Shown here: positions 1 through 7,933 of the stretch, in pieces
Layout: each line of letters opens with the position of its first letter
How positions within the stretch are numbered: position 1 is the stretch's first letter
Assembly (NCBI GenBank): GCA_965200765.1
Contig: OZ241380.1
Span: 62,001 to 126,000, forward strand
DNA from: G965200765 sp965200765
Lineage (GTDB): Bacteria > Pseudomonadota > Gammaproteobacteria > Arenicellales > JAJDZL01
Reading direction: 5' to 3'
Length of the DNA: 64,000 nucleotides
Notes under the pieces: generated by a model
Databases searched by the model: none
What the model was told of the DNA's origin: nothing
Seen by the model: the letters and a program-made list of their open reading frames with translations, nothing else
Program-made: the position numbers and the translations under genes

Positions 1-18
1 GGAGTTGAATAGACGCAT

Positions 19-981
19 ATGCAATTGCCATCGATTGAAGAAATTCATGTTGCGGCTTCCGTTGTGTATCGGCATATGTCGCCGACACCGCAACTTCGGT
101 GGCCTTTGTTGCAAGACCACTGCGGTTGCGAAGTCTGGGTCAAGCATGAAAACCATACTCCAATAGGCTCATTCAAGATTCGCGGCGGCCTCAACTATAT
201 TGACAAAGTTTCTCCGAACAAGGTAATTGCAGCTACCCGCGGCAACCACGGGCAGTCAGTGGCCTATGCTTGTCGGGCAGCGGGAATATCAGCAACAGTT
301 GTCATGCCACGCGGCAACAGCGTCGACAAGAATACGGCTATGCGCGCTTTGGGTGCAACCCTCGTTGAACATGGTGACGACTTCAATGATTCATTGGAAT
401 ATGCAATGAATGCGGCGCGTGAACAAGATTATCATTTCATGCCATCTTTCGACCCCAATTTGGCCTTGGGCGTAGCCACTTATGGAGTGGAACTGTTTCA
501 GGCAGTACCGGCATTGGAAGCGGTTTATGTTCCTGTTGGACTGGGTTCCGGCATTTGCGGTGTAATCGCGGCACGAGAAGCCTTGGGACTTGATACGGAA
601 ATTATTGGTGTCGTCGCTGAAAACGCACCCGCCTATTCGTTGTCGTTTGAGCGAAAGGAATTGACCGAATCCGATTCAGCAAATACATTTGCTGACGGTA
701 TTGCAGTTCGCATCCCGAGTCCTGAAGCTCTTGAGATGATCCTTCAATATGCTTCTCGTGTCGTTCAAGTCAGTGAAGCTGAAATTGCAGATGCCATGCG
801 GCTTTTCTTTTCCGCTACACACAATGTCGTCGAAGGTGCCGGTTCGGCTACATTGGCAGCCTTGGTCAAGGAGAAAGACCAAATGGCCGGCAGGCGCGTC
901 GCGGTGATTGCATCTGGCGGCAATATTGATTCGGACCTGTACTCCAAGATACTTTCGTGTACTTGGCCGAAAGTTGATTAG
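19..981 (+). CDS. PLP-dependent threonine/serine dehydratase-like enzyme
   Basis: Fold-type II PLP enzyme of the serine/threonine dehydratase family, expected to deaminate a hydroxy-amino acid in the cytoplasm. The PLP-binding lysine is K53 in GSFKIRG, the substrate loop is RGNHGQ near 74-79, the phosphate-binding loop is VPVGLGSGICG at 171-181, and SGGN lies at 299-302. At 320 residues it matches single-domain catabolic dehydratases and lacks the C-terminal ACT domain of biosynthetic IlvA, so isoleucine feedback is unlikely. It lies 36 bp upstream of the MttB-family gene, on the same strand, probably co-transcribed. Threonine dehydratase, serine dehydratase/racemase and hydroxy-aspartate dehydratase cannot be separated by eye. 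Confidence 0.85.
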   Translation: MQLPSIEEIHVAASVVYRHMSPTPQLRWPLLQDHCGCEVWVKHENHTPIGSFKIRGGLNYIDKVSPNKVIAATRGNHGQSVAYACRAAGISATVVMPRGNSVDKNTAMRALGATLVEHGDDFNDSLEYAMNAAREQDYHFMPSFDPNLALGVATYGVELFQAVPALEAVYVPVGLGSGICGVIAAREALGLDTEIIGVVAENAPAYSLSFERKELTESDSANTFADGIAVRIPSPEALEMILQYASRVVQVSEAEIADAMRLFFSATHNVVEGAGSATLAALVKEKDQMAGRRVAVIASGGNIDSDLYSKILSCTWPKVD

Positions 982-1017
982 ATTGTTGCAATTCGGCCAG
1001 TTTGGGTAAATCTGTCT

Positions 1018-2568
1018 ATGAATAATCGCCGGCTTTCGCGACGACGAGAAGAGCGAGACCCCGGCAGGCTCCAGACGCTTGAATGGCGAAATATTTCAAA
1101 TCGGTATCCACCCACTGAAATTCTGTCAGAAGATCACCTGGAAGCGATTCACAGTGCGTCGCTTCGCTTGCTTCAGGACGCAGGCATTAAATTTCTGAGT
1201 ACAGATGCACGTAAATTGTTCAAATCCGCCGGAGCGGAAGTCGACGAATCTGACTGCATTGTTCGCTTTGATGGAGGACTCGTTGAAGATCTCGTTGCAA
1301 AAGCCCCCGGGCACTTCACAGTCAAGGGCCGCAATCCCGATCATTCGATTGCTGTAGGCGGTCCGAATATCAGTTTTGCGACTGTTGGCGGCCCGTCGTT
1401 TGTCTCGGATTTCGACAATGGTCGACGTAGCGGAACTTTGGAAGATTTTCGCAATTTCGTGAAGGTCGCACACCAGTTGAAAATTTTCCACATTTGCGGG
1501 GCGAATGTTCTCGAGACCATGGAAATTCCGGCCGAGTCGAGACATCTTGACAAATATCTTTCCTGTATCACGCTACATGACAAGTTGTGGATGACGAATA
1601 TGTTGGGCGCACATCGCGTACACGACTCTCTCAATATGCAAATGATCGTTCATGGCATTGACCGGGATGAGTTGATTCAACAACCGCTAACCATGGGCAA
1701 TATCAATATCAATTCTCCTCGTCAGGTTGACGAATCCATGTCTGATGCTTTGATTGAAATGGCGAAGGCAAGGCAACCGGTGATTGTTACTCCGTTCACA
1801 TTACTCGGTGCAATGGCCCCCACAACAATGGCAGGCTCTTTGGTCCAGCAAAATGCCGAAGCACTTTCGTGTTTGGCCCTTGCTCAAATTGTAAATCCCG
1901 GAACGCCGGTGGTTTACGGTAGTTTTGCCAGCAATGTTGACATGCGTACCGGTTCACCGGCTTTTGGTACACCCGAATATGTGCGAACAACACTTGCCAG
2001 CGGGCAACTGGCGCGCCGTTATGGTCTGCCACTTCGCACCAGCGGTTGCAATGCATCGAATATGGCCGACGAACAATCGACCTATGAAACGAGTATGTCG
2101 TGCTGGGCGGCGCTGCTGTCCCATACCAATTTGGTCATGCACGCGGGCGGCTGGTTGGAAGGTGGACTTGTAGCCTCTTTTGAAAAGTTAATCATTGACG
2201 CTGAAATACTTCAGATGATGTCCGAAATGGTCTTGCCAATTCCGATCAACGAGGATTCCCTTGCTGTCGATGCTATTGCAGAAGTTGCGCCGGGTGGTCA
2301 TTTCTTTGGTTCAATGCATACCATGGAGCGATACGAAAATGCCTTTTACACACCGTTGCTATCCGACTGGAGAAATTTTGAAACCTGGCAGGAAGACGGC
2401 GCGGTTTCCGCATCGAAACGAGCCAACCAAATCTGGAAGAGGTTGCTTCGGGAGTATGAGCCGCCACCCATTGACGCGGAAGTGGTGAAAGAGCTTGAAG
2501 CTTATGTTGCCAGGCGCCGCACTGAAATTGAAGCCGGCAATATGGATGCCGTCAGGCAACAGGATTGA
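1018..2568 (+). CDS. trimethylamine methyltransferase (MttB) family protein
   Basis: A 516-residue COG5598/MttB-superfamily protein. Family members move a methyl group from a quaternary or tertiary amine to a corrinoid protein. The conserved stretches LLQDAGIKF, GGPSFVSD, TPFTLLGAMAPTTMAGSL and HAGGWLEGGL are visible. The frame is open with no internal TAG, so this is a non-pyrrolysine member, a group that includes glycine-betaine methyltransferase MtgB. No corrinoid protein or MtgA partner lies in the window, so the substrate is unknown. The PLP dehydratase upstream and the sarcosine-oxidase-like gene at 19.3 kb are compatible with methylated-amine use, but that is inference. It ends 14 bp before the convergent metA-like gene. 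Confidence 0.85.
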   Translation: MNNRRLSRRREERDPGRLQTLEWRNISNRYPPTEILSEDHLEAIHSASLRLLQDAGIKFLSTDARKLFKSAGAEVDESDCIVRFDGGLVEDLVAKAPGHFTVKGRNPDHSIAVGGPNISFATVGGPSFVSDFDNGRRSGTLEDFRNFVKVAHQLKIFHICGANVLETMEIPAESRHLDKYLSCITLHDKLWMTNMLGAHRVHDSLNMQMIVHGIDRDELIQQPLTMGNININSPRQVDESMSDALIEMAKARQPVIVTPFTLLGAMAPTTMAGSLVQQNAEALSCLALAQIVNPGTPVVYGSFASNVDMRTGSPAFGTPEYVRTTLASGQLARRYGLPLRTSGCNASNMADEQSTYETSMSCWAALLSHTNLVMHAGGWLEGGLVASFEKLIIDAEILQMMSEMVLPIPINEDSLAVDAIAEVAPGGHFFGSMHTMERYENAFYTPLLSDWRNFETWQEDGAVSASKRANQIWKRLLREYEPPPIDAEVVKELEAYVARRRTEIEAGNMDAVRQQD

Positions 2569-2582
2569 TGAGCAACACTCAG

Positions 2583-3629
2583 TCAGGCGGATAATCGCAT
2601 GGACTGATCTACGCTGTCGTTCTGAAGCTGTTTTGCAACCAGAGAAATCCAGTTCCTGAATAAAATTCTCCCGCTGTCCCCCCAGGTATTTTGAAGCCCT
2701 GAAGCAATTTTTTCTTCGGGAAATTCAGGAATCGGTTGTTTATCGAAAATTGCCGCTTCGAGACTTTTCCGGTATTTCTTCAAAGTGGCAATATCGGCCT
2801 GTGAAAAGTAATTTTCCGGAAAAGGTGGGTAATCGTTGCGCTCGCGGCGGGCAAAGCGCGTTACTTCGCGCTTGTATTCTTTCAGCAGACTGAATGAATC
2901 GTATTCAGGGTGGCCTTGCAAAAATACCCATTTCAGTCCATCATCGCTCACCGCCAGATGAAAATCCGCTTGCGGACTTTTTGCCAGCACTCGAAGTCCA
3001 TGCTTTTGCAACTGGGCATCCGTTACTTCGAAAACATGGGAATGTGGTGCGTCGAGCGGTGTTGCCAGACCGACAGTCAAGGAATCATTACCGGAAGCAA
3101 GATCATGAGAATACACGCCCCAGCGCTTGTCTGGTATGCAACGAAATCGCTCGATTCCATAAAACAAATGAACCACTGCGTGAGTTGCCAGACATGAGCA
3201 TAGATTGGATATGACATTTTGCTGGGCCCAATTCACCACTTCGACAAATTCTGGCCAGTAGTCTTCGTCTTCCAGGTTTGCGCGTACCGGATTGGCGCCG
3301 GTCAACACCAAGGCGTGAATGTTCTCTGAACGAATCTGACTGAAGCTTTCGTAACATTGAGAAATGTAGTTTCGAACTTCTGGTTCTCGTCTCATGCCGC
3401 CGGCAGAAAACGGGCGAACATAAATGTTTCCATAGGCTGACCCGGCGGCGATCAGTCGAATAAACTGACGCTCGGTGGCAAGGAACGCCTTGTCCGGCAT
3501 CATGTTGAGAAAACCAATATGTACTTCCGGTTGGTCCGAATTCTGCACTTCGTCCAGTGAGCGGATATCGATACCTTCCTGCTCCAAACGGTCGTATGAA
3601 CGCAATGGTCGATACTTTACTAACGGCAT
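2583..3629 (-). CDS. metA: homoserine O-acyltransferase, MetA/HTS family
   Basis: Activates homoserine with an acyl-CoA at the entry to methionine synthesis; class-I glutamine-amidotransferase fold. The conserved N-terminal HIGFLNMMPDKAFLATERQF region, nucleophile C146 in NLCSCLATH, and H240/E242 in LQGHPEYD form the expected catalytic set. At 348 residues it is slightly longer than the E. coli enzyme (309). At the loop that sets succinyl versus acetyl preference the sequence is TGANPV, so the position that is Gly (succinyl) or Glu (acetyl) in studied enzymes appears to be Val115. The acyl donor is therefore open. First gene of a leftward run with the P-loop ATPase, glutaredoxin, dut and coaBC further upstream. 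Confidence 0.82.
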   Translation of the reverse strand: MPLVKYRPLRSYDRLEQEGIDIRSLDEVQNSDQPEVHIGFLNMMPDKAFLATERQFIRLIAAGSAYGNIYVRPFSAGGMRREPEVRNYISQCYESFSQIRSENIHALVLTGANPVRANLEDEDYWPEFVEVVNWAQQNVISNLCSCLATHAVVHLFYGIERFRCIPDKRWGVYSHDLASGNDSLTVGLATPLDAPHSHVFEVTDAQLQKHGLRVLAKSPQADFHLAVSDDGLKWVFLQGHPEYDSFSLLKEYKREVTRFARRERNDYPPFPENYFSQADIATLKKYRKSLEAAIFDKQPIPEFPEEKIASGLQNTWGDSGRILFRNWISLVAKQLQNDSVDQSMRLSA

Positions 3630-3647
3630 GATAATTTCAGTGATTCG

Positions 3648-4508
3648 TTATTCTTGATCAGAGTTATCCAGTACTTGGCAAATCATGTCGACAAAGTCCT
3701 GCTCATTTTTGATTTTTTCAATATCTTTCGCAGCTACGGTATATCCATGACTCTGAGCCAGCGCTTCATATTTGGGACGACGATGCTGTACCAGCTGGGG
3801 AAATACCCAGCGCACAAATTCATCCGGATGTACTTCGTCAGCATTATTCAAATTCTTGTCAACTATGAATTGTGTCAATCTTGAGTCCAGAAAATCCGGT
3901 TCGTAGTAAAGCGGTTTCGGGTATTCAATCTGCCGCTGAATCACCGCTTTTTCAATTCTTTCGTCTGCGGCGATGTATATGATGACGGAATGTTCCGCCA
4001 AATGGTAGATGACATTCAGGTCGTTCAATTCACACACGCTTCCACTTGCATCATTGACAAAATGACTATAGCCGTAGATGGACTGCGCTTTTTTGACAAA
4101 CTCGCCTACATCAAGCATGGTGTTGACTTCCGCTTGTCGATGCAGTTCCTGTCTTTTGTAGAACTCATCCTCGTCAAGTCCGCCTAATTCCCTGCTGCCG
4201 ATTTTTCCAACGAACTTGGACATCAATTCCAGGTTGTCGAAAGTCATTGCACTGCCGATGTAAATTGAATCGCTACGAAGCAAGTCGCGAAGAAATGCCA
4301 CGTTCATTGCCTGTTCCTTGATATTGTCCAGAATTGGTTCTGACAAATACCGGGTTCCGATTCTGTAGTCGGCTGAAAAATGAAACCACGAGGTTTTGGG
4401 CAACTTTCGGGCGAGCATGGTTTTCCCTACACCGGACATTCCGATCAGGGTTACCGCCTTGTGTTCAAGTTGCCGAAACTTTTTACCCGACATTTTCACG
4501 ATTGCCAA
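3648..4508 (-). CDS. P-loop ATPase/kinase-like protein of unknown function
   Basis: A 286-residue protein with Walker A GMSGVGKT at residues 23-30 following a short beta strand, as in shikimate-kinase-like P-loop enzymes. The rest has no domain I can name. Features are a basic/aromatic middle (SADYRIGTRYLSEPILDN), an acidic stretch GGLDEDEF and a C-terminal helical part. It lies between metA and glutaredoxin, with 15-18 bp gaps, so it is probably in the same operon. No TM segment or signal peptide is visible, so it should be cytoplasmic. The substrate is unknown; assignment as a kinase is inferred from the P-loop only. Confidence 0.7.
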   Translation of the reverse strand: MAIVKMSGKKFRQLEHKAVTLIGMSGVGKTMLARKLPKTSWFHFSADYRIGTRYLSEPILDNIKEQAMNVAFLRDLLRSDSIYIGSAMTFDNLELMSKFVGKIGSRELGGLDEDEFYKRQELHRQAEVNTMLDVGEFVKKAQSIYGYSHFVNDASGSVCELNDLNVIYHLAEHSVIIYIAADERIEKAVIQRQIEYPKPLYYEPDFLDSRLTQFIVDKNLNNADEVHPDEFVRWVFPQLVQHRRPKYEALAQSHGYTVAAKDIEKIKNEQDFVDMICQVLDNSDQE

Positions 4509-4523
4509 CTCCTGACTGAATCT

Positions 4524-4784
4524 TCAGATTTTCGCCAGCATTTCATCCAGTTTCTTCTCCGCATCCAAGGTGCGAAGTTCTGCGTAGCCGCCAATATTCA
4601 CTGCATCTACAAAAATCTGTGGAACTGTATACTTGCCACCGGTTCTTTCCAGCATTTCTGCCATTCGGTTGACATCATAAATAACGTTGTATTCTTCAAA
4701 ATCTATGTCTTTCGATTTGAGCAAACGCTTTGCTCTTCTGCAATAGCCGCACATCGGAGAAGTATAGATTTCAACTTTTGCCAT
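4524..4784 (-). CDS. grxC: glutaredoxin 3-type dithiol glutaredoxin
   Basis: An 86-residue thioredoxin-fold protein, the usual length of GrxC. The active site CGYC is at C12-C15, with the cis-proline loop TVPQIFV and the glutathione-binding GGYAEL segment. It reduces disulfides and mixed glutathione disulfides, for example in ribonucleotide reductase or MsrA cycles; an msrA gene lies at 32 kb. It sits 29 bp downstream of dut on the same strand. Confidence 0.93.
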   Translation of the reverse strand: MAKVEIYTSPMCGYCRRAKRLLKSKDIDFEEYNVIYDVNRMAEMLERTGGKYTVPQIFVDAVNIGGYAELRTLDAEKKLDEMLAKI

Positions 4785-4813
4785 AACTTCTTTACACCGT
4801 ATCGGAAGACCAA

Positions 4814-5269
4814 CTACCCGACACCGGTATGTCCAAATCCGCCGCCGGCTCTTTCAGTCGGCTGAAACTGGTCGACCGGATGCAGTTCCACCTGAATTAT
4901 CGGAACAAATACCATCTGGGCAATACGGTCGCCCGGATTTACAATAAAACTGGTCTTGCTTCGATTCCAGCACGAAACATAAACTTGTCCCTGATAATCC
5001 GAATCAATCAGACCAACCAGATTTCCCAATACGATGCCATGCTTGTGACCCAGGCCCGACCTGGGTAGTAGCACTGCGGCACAATTCTCATCCCGAATAT
5101 CCAGTGCAAACCCGGTCGGCAGCAACTCGCAGTGGTTCGATTCGATTGTGACCGGTTCTTCAATGCAGGCCCGCAAGTCCATTCCTGCGGATCCTTTTGT
5201 TGAATAGGTCGGGAGCGGGAAACGGGTGCCCAGCTTTTTATCGAGTATTTTGTAGGCTATCTTCGGCAA
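4814..5269 (-). CDS. dut: deoxyuridine 5'-triphosphate nucleotidohydrolase (dUTPase)
   Basis: Hydrolyses dUTP to dUMP and pyrophosphate, keeping uracil out of DNA and feeding dTMP synthesis; trimeric cytoplasmic enzyme. The trimeric-dUTPase motifs run in order: GSAGMDLRA (26-34), PRSGLGHKHGI (69-79), GLIDSDYQG (86-94), GDRIAQMV (113-120) and RAGGGFGHTG (140-149). At 151 residues it has the E. coli length. The start codon is TTG at 5269 and the gene overlaps the end of coaBC by 32 bp, matching the classical coaBC-dut order and suggesting translational coupling. Confidence 0.96.
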   Translation of the reverse strand: MPKIAYKILDKKLGTRFPLPTYSTKGSAGMDLRACIEEPVTIESNHCELLPTGFALDIRDENCAAVLLPRSGLGHKHGIVLGNLVGLIDSDYQGQVYVSCWNRSKTSFIVNPGDRIAQMVFVPIIQVELHPVDQFQPTERAGGGFGHTGVG

Positions 5270-6479
5270 AGTATCGTTCGCAAATTTCGTTGATCAGGCG
5301 ATTGGCGACCTGTTGCTTCGAATCGAGTTCAATGGTGGTTACACCGATTCGGTCAATCAGATCGATCTTGTTGCAATCAGAACCGATTGCTCCGTCAACC
5401 CCGCCAACCTTGTTCGCTGCTATCAGGTCAACTCCCTTTGACAGAAGTTTGCGTCGTCCGCGATTGACGACTTCGGATGTTTCCGCGGCAAAACCAACTG
5501 CGAAAATTCCAGGATTTTGTTTCTTCACCTCGGCCAGAATATCAGGATTTTTCACCAATCGAAGTGGTAGCACATCATCGTTTTTTTTGATTTTTTCCTT
5601 ATGTTGATGGTCAGGGCGATAATCAGCCACTGCAGCTACACCGATAAAAATATGCTGGTCTTCAATATGGGCGAGAACTGCTTTTTGCATTTCGTCGGCG
5701 GAAGTGACGCGAATCACCTGATTTGCAGGACTGTTCAATTCTGGTCCGCTTGTCGGTCCTGAAACCAGTGTTACATTGGCACCTTCATTTGCGGCGGCAC
5801 ATACAATCGCATGACCCATTTTCCCGGAACTCTTGTTGGTGATACCACGTACCGGGTCAATTGCCTCCCAGGTCGCACCGGAAGTTACCAGAATATTGAC
5901 ATTTGCCAACCGCCTGTCTGAGAACATGCTGGCGAGACATTCAATTATTTCTTCTGGCGACAGCATTCTACCCGGACCGGTTTCCCCGCAAGCCTGGTCG
6001 CCAACACCGGGACCAAAAACAGTTACGCCACGTCTTTCCAGTACTTTCATGTTCTCCTGGGTTGCAGGGTTGCTCCACATCAAGCGGTTCATTGCAGGTG
6101 CTACTGCGATTGGTGCATCAGTTGTCAGACACAATGTTGTCAGTAAATCGTCGGCGGAGCCTTGTGCCAGTCGGGAGAGTGCGCTGGCACTGGCAGGTGC
6201 AAGCAGTACGATATCTGCCCAACGCGCCAGTTCAATGTGTCCCATACCGGCTTCAGCCGCTTCGTCAAACATATCTCTGCGAACCGGATTTCCGCTAACT
6301 GCCTGCAAAGTCAACGGTGTAATGAAACGAAGTGCCCGTTCAGTCATGACAACACGAACTTCGGCACCTTGTTCTGTGGCGCGACGGACTATATCAGCGC
6401 TTTTGTACGCCGCAATGCTGCCTGTTATGCCCAGCAGGATATTTTTGTTTCTCAAATGGTTGTTTGTCATGGTTTTCAC
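5238..6479 (-). CDS. coaBC: bifunctional phosphopantothenoylcysteine decarboxylase / phosphopantothenate-cysteine ligase
   Basis: Carries out two steps of coenzyme A synthesis. The N-terminal CoaC flavoprotein shows GITGSIAAYK, H81 in MGHIELARWAD, the PAMN motif at 128-131 and active-site C164 in DQACGETGPGRM. The C-terminal CoaB ligase shows the NKSSGKMGHAI nucleotide region near 215-225. The length of 413 is close to E. coli Dfp (406). The first residues are uncertain because M4 is an alternative start. Together with coaE at 10.3 kb and panB at 33.5 kb the window holds several CoA-pathway genes. Confidence 0.96.
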   Translation of the reverse strand: MKTMTNNHLRNKNILLGITGSIAAYKSADIVRRATEQGAEVRVVMTERALRFITPLTLQAVSGNPVRRDMFDEAAEAGMGHIELARWADIVLLAPASASALSRLAQGSADDLLTTLCLTTDAPIAVAPAMNRLMWSNPATQENMKVLERRGVTVFGPGVGDQACGETGPGRMLSPEEIIECLASMFSDRRLANVNILVTSGATWEAIDPVRGITNKSSGKMGHAIVCAAANEGANVTLVSGPTSGPELNSPANQVIRVTSADEMQKAVLAHIEDQHIFIGVAAVADYRPDHQHKEKIKKNDDVLPLRLVKNPDILAEVKKQNPGIFAVGFAAETSEVVNRGRRKLLSKGVDLIAANKVGGVDGAIGSDCNKIDLIDRIGVTTIELDSKQQVANRLINEICERYFAEDSLQNTR

Positions 6480-6665
6480 TTGGAATGGTCAACCAATTCG
6501 CAACCGCGAACAACGGTCAAGTTCAATCATACCTGTTTCAGTGTCCTGAAATGCAGAATTTTTCCTTTGGTACAGATGTTTGACGCAGATTTTTTGCCCG
6601 TGCGGGTATTTTCAGTAGCAAATTAGTCTTGTTTATGAGCCTTGTTTCCAAGGAGGTCAGCAAAC

Positions 6666-6731
6666 GTGAAAAAATTTTTTTTGAAATTTTTGCTCAATTG
6701 GTATAGAATGCACCACTCTGAACAAAGTTAA
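6666..6731 (+). CDS. possible 21-residue leader peptide upstream of rpmB
   Basis: A GTG-initiated frame of 21 codons (MKKFFLKFLL..., lysine/phenylalanine/leucine-rich) is preceded by a textbook Shine-Dalgarno AGGAGGT at 6651-6657, 8 bases upstream. This is the strongest ribosome-binding site near rpmB; rpmB itself has only a weak one. The frame overlaps the -35/-10 boxes used to call the rpmB promoter, so both cannot serve the same transcript. Either it belongs to a longer transcript beginning further upstream or the match is chance. It is too short for family assignment. Confidence 0.25.
   Translation: MKKFFLKFLLNWYRMHHSEQS
6681..6709 (+). promoter_or_regulatory. sigma70-type promoter for rpmB-rpmG
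   Basis: A -35 box TTGAAA (6681-6686) and -10 box TAGAAT (6704-6709) are separated by 17 bp. An A/T run just upstream resembles an UP element. It lies 46 bp before the rpmB start, and no other gene lies between. Confidence 0.6.
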
Positions 6732-6754
6732 CTTTAACTTCGAGTTGATTTCAA

Positions 6755-6991
6755 ATGCCTAGAGTTTGTCAAGTTACCGGAAAAAAGACTGCAAGCGGGA
6801 ACAATGTGTCGCATGCGCACAACAAGAACAAGCGCAAGTTTCGCCCCAATTTGCACACTCGAAAATTTTGGGTGGCTAGCGAGAATCGCTGGGTAAAGTT
6901 GCGCGTCTCGCGTAAGGGGTTGCGCACGATTGACAAGAAGGGCATTGATACGGTTCTTGCTGAAATACGCAATGACGGAGTCAAGGTTTAA
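6755..6991 (+). CDS. rpmB: 50S ribosomal protein L28
   Basis: A 78-residue basic protein beginning PRVCQVTGKK, with SHAHNKNKRKF and the RVSRKGLRTIDKKG region characteristic of bacterial L28. The length equals E. coli L28. It is part of the large ribosomal subunit. It is followed after 19 bp by rpmG, the standard two-gene operon, with a good promoter immediately upstream. Confidence 0.98.
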   Translation: MPRVCQVTGKKTASGNNVSHAHNKNKRKFRPNLHTRKFWVASENRWVKLRVSRKGLRTIDKKGIDTVLAEIRNDGVKV

Positions 6992-7010
6992 CTGACGAGA
7001 GAGTTTTCCG

Positions 7011-7181
7011 ATGGCTGAAAAGAAGAACAAACGCGAAAAGATCAAGCTGGAATCATCTGCCGGTACCGGCCACTTTTACACGAAACGAAAACCGCGCAAC
7101 GCGACTGAAAAGCTGGCCTTGAAAAAGTACGACCCGGTTGCCCGGAAGCACGTGCTCTACAAGGAAACCAGGCTTCGTTAG
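7011..7181 (+). CDS. rpmG: 50S ribosomal protein L33
   Basis: A 56-codon frame starting ATG-GCT and ending TAG at 7179-7181. The protein begins MAEKKNKREKIKLESSAGTG and contains HFYTKRKPRN and YDPVARKHVLYKETRLR, the usual L33 signature. It lacks the CxxC pairs of zinc-binding L33 paralogues, so it is the zinc-independent type. A GAGAG stretch sits 8-12 bases before the ATG. Confidence 0.96.
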   Translation: MAEKKNKREKIKLESSAGTGHFYTKRKPRNATEKLALKKYDPVARKHVLYKETRLR

Positions 7182-7240
7182 CCTTGGGGCTCGTCTGCAA
7201 CTCAAATCAGACAAGGCCCGTTGAAATTGAATGGCACAGA

Positions 7241-7258
7241 TTCACTGTAATCAGTGAA
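7241..7258. repeat. short inverted repeat between rpmG and the HNH gene
   Basis: Arms TTCACTG and CAGTGAA (7 bp) flank a TAAT loop. On the + strand it is followed by A residues and not T residues, so it does not fit an intrinsic terminator for rpmG. It may be an operator or RNA hairpin in the 123-bp gap before the HNH gene. Confidence 0.35.
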
Positions 7259-7304
7259 AAAACACTGAAGTACGAACAACTCAAATTGAATTGACCAAAA
7301 AGCA

Positions 7305-7907
7305 ATGTATAGTCTAAATCAGTTTAGTCTCCGGACAACCGTAGCCGGGATGCCACTCGAGTGGATTGACTACAAGGATGCAGTTCGTCTGCATTATCAA
7401 GGTAGTGTCGTTTACTCGTGGGGCGAATTGCTGTACACAGTACGTGGTGGTTTCAATGCGGTCACCGGCAAGCAATCCGTGGTGGAAGTCAGTTCCATCA
7501 TTGCAACGACCGGGGACACCCGGCATGCGAGTCACCAGCAGGAAGGATATGTGCCGCCGCTGAACAATGCCGCATTGTTTGCGCGCGATGGTGGCATGTG
7601 CATGTATTGCGGCGACACGCCACGGCGTCAGTGGTTGTCGCGCGATCATGTTGTTCCGATGAGCTTGGGCGGTTCAAATACTTGGCAGAATGTCGTTACT
7701 GCTTGCAAACGGTGCAACAATCACAAGGCAGGGCGCACCCCGGATGAAGCGGGTATGGTGTTGCTGGCGGTACCGTTTGTGCCAAATTATGCAGAGTATG
7801 TTTTTCTCAAGGGGCGCAGAATTCTCGCGGACCAGATGGAATTCCTGGCTTGTCACTTTCCGCGTTCGAGCCCGTTGCGGGAAAGAATTCAAAAAGCATT
7901 GAACTAG
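7305..7907 (+). CDS. HNH endonuclease family protein
   Basis: A 200-residue protein with a complete HNH module around 98-145: CMYCG, then SRDHVVPMSLGG (catalytic DH), then NVVTACKRCNNHKAGRTP, giving the two zinc-binding CxxC pairs and HNH core. The N-terminal PLEWIDYKDAVRLHYQG segment is typical of chromosomal HNH proteins conserved in proteobacteria. The substrate is unknown: such genes are not linked to restriction here, and no methylase is adjacent. M16 is an alternative start. It converges with the desaturase gene 27 bp downstream. Confidence 0.85.
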   Translation: MYSLNQFSLRTTVAGMPLEWIDYKDAVRLHYQGSVVYSWGELLYTVRGGFNAVTGKQSVVEVSSIIATTGDTRHASHQQEGYVPPLNNAALFARDGGMCMYCGDTPRRQWLSRDHVVPMSLGGSNTWQNVVTACKRCNNHKAGRTPDEAGMVLLAVPFVPNYAEYVFLKGRRILADQMEFLACHFPRSSPLRERIQKALN

Positions 7908-7933
7908 TGAATCCGGCGGCAATTGCTACCGGA

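Noticed and set aside
1018..2568. Pyrrolysine-containing MttB
   Set aside because: The frame has no in-frame TAG, so it belongs to the non-pyrrolysine branch.
7241..7258. Hairpin after rpmG as terminator
   Set aside because: It is followed by A residues and not T residues; listed only as an inverted repeat.
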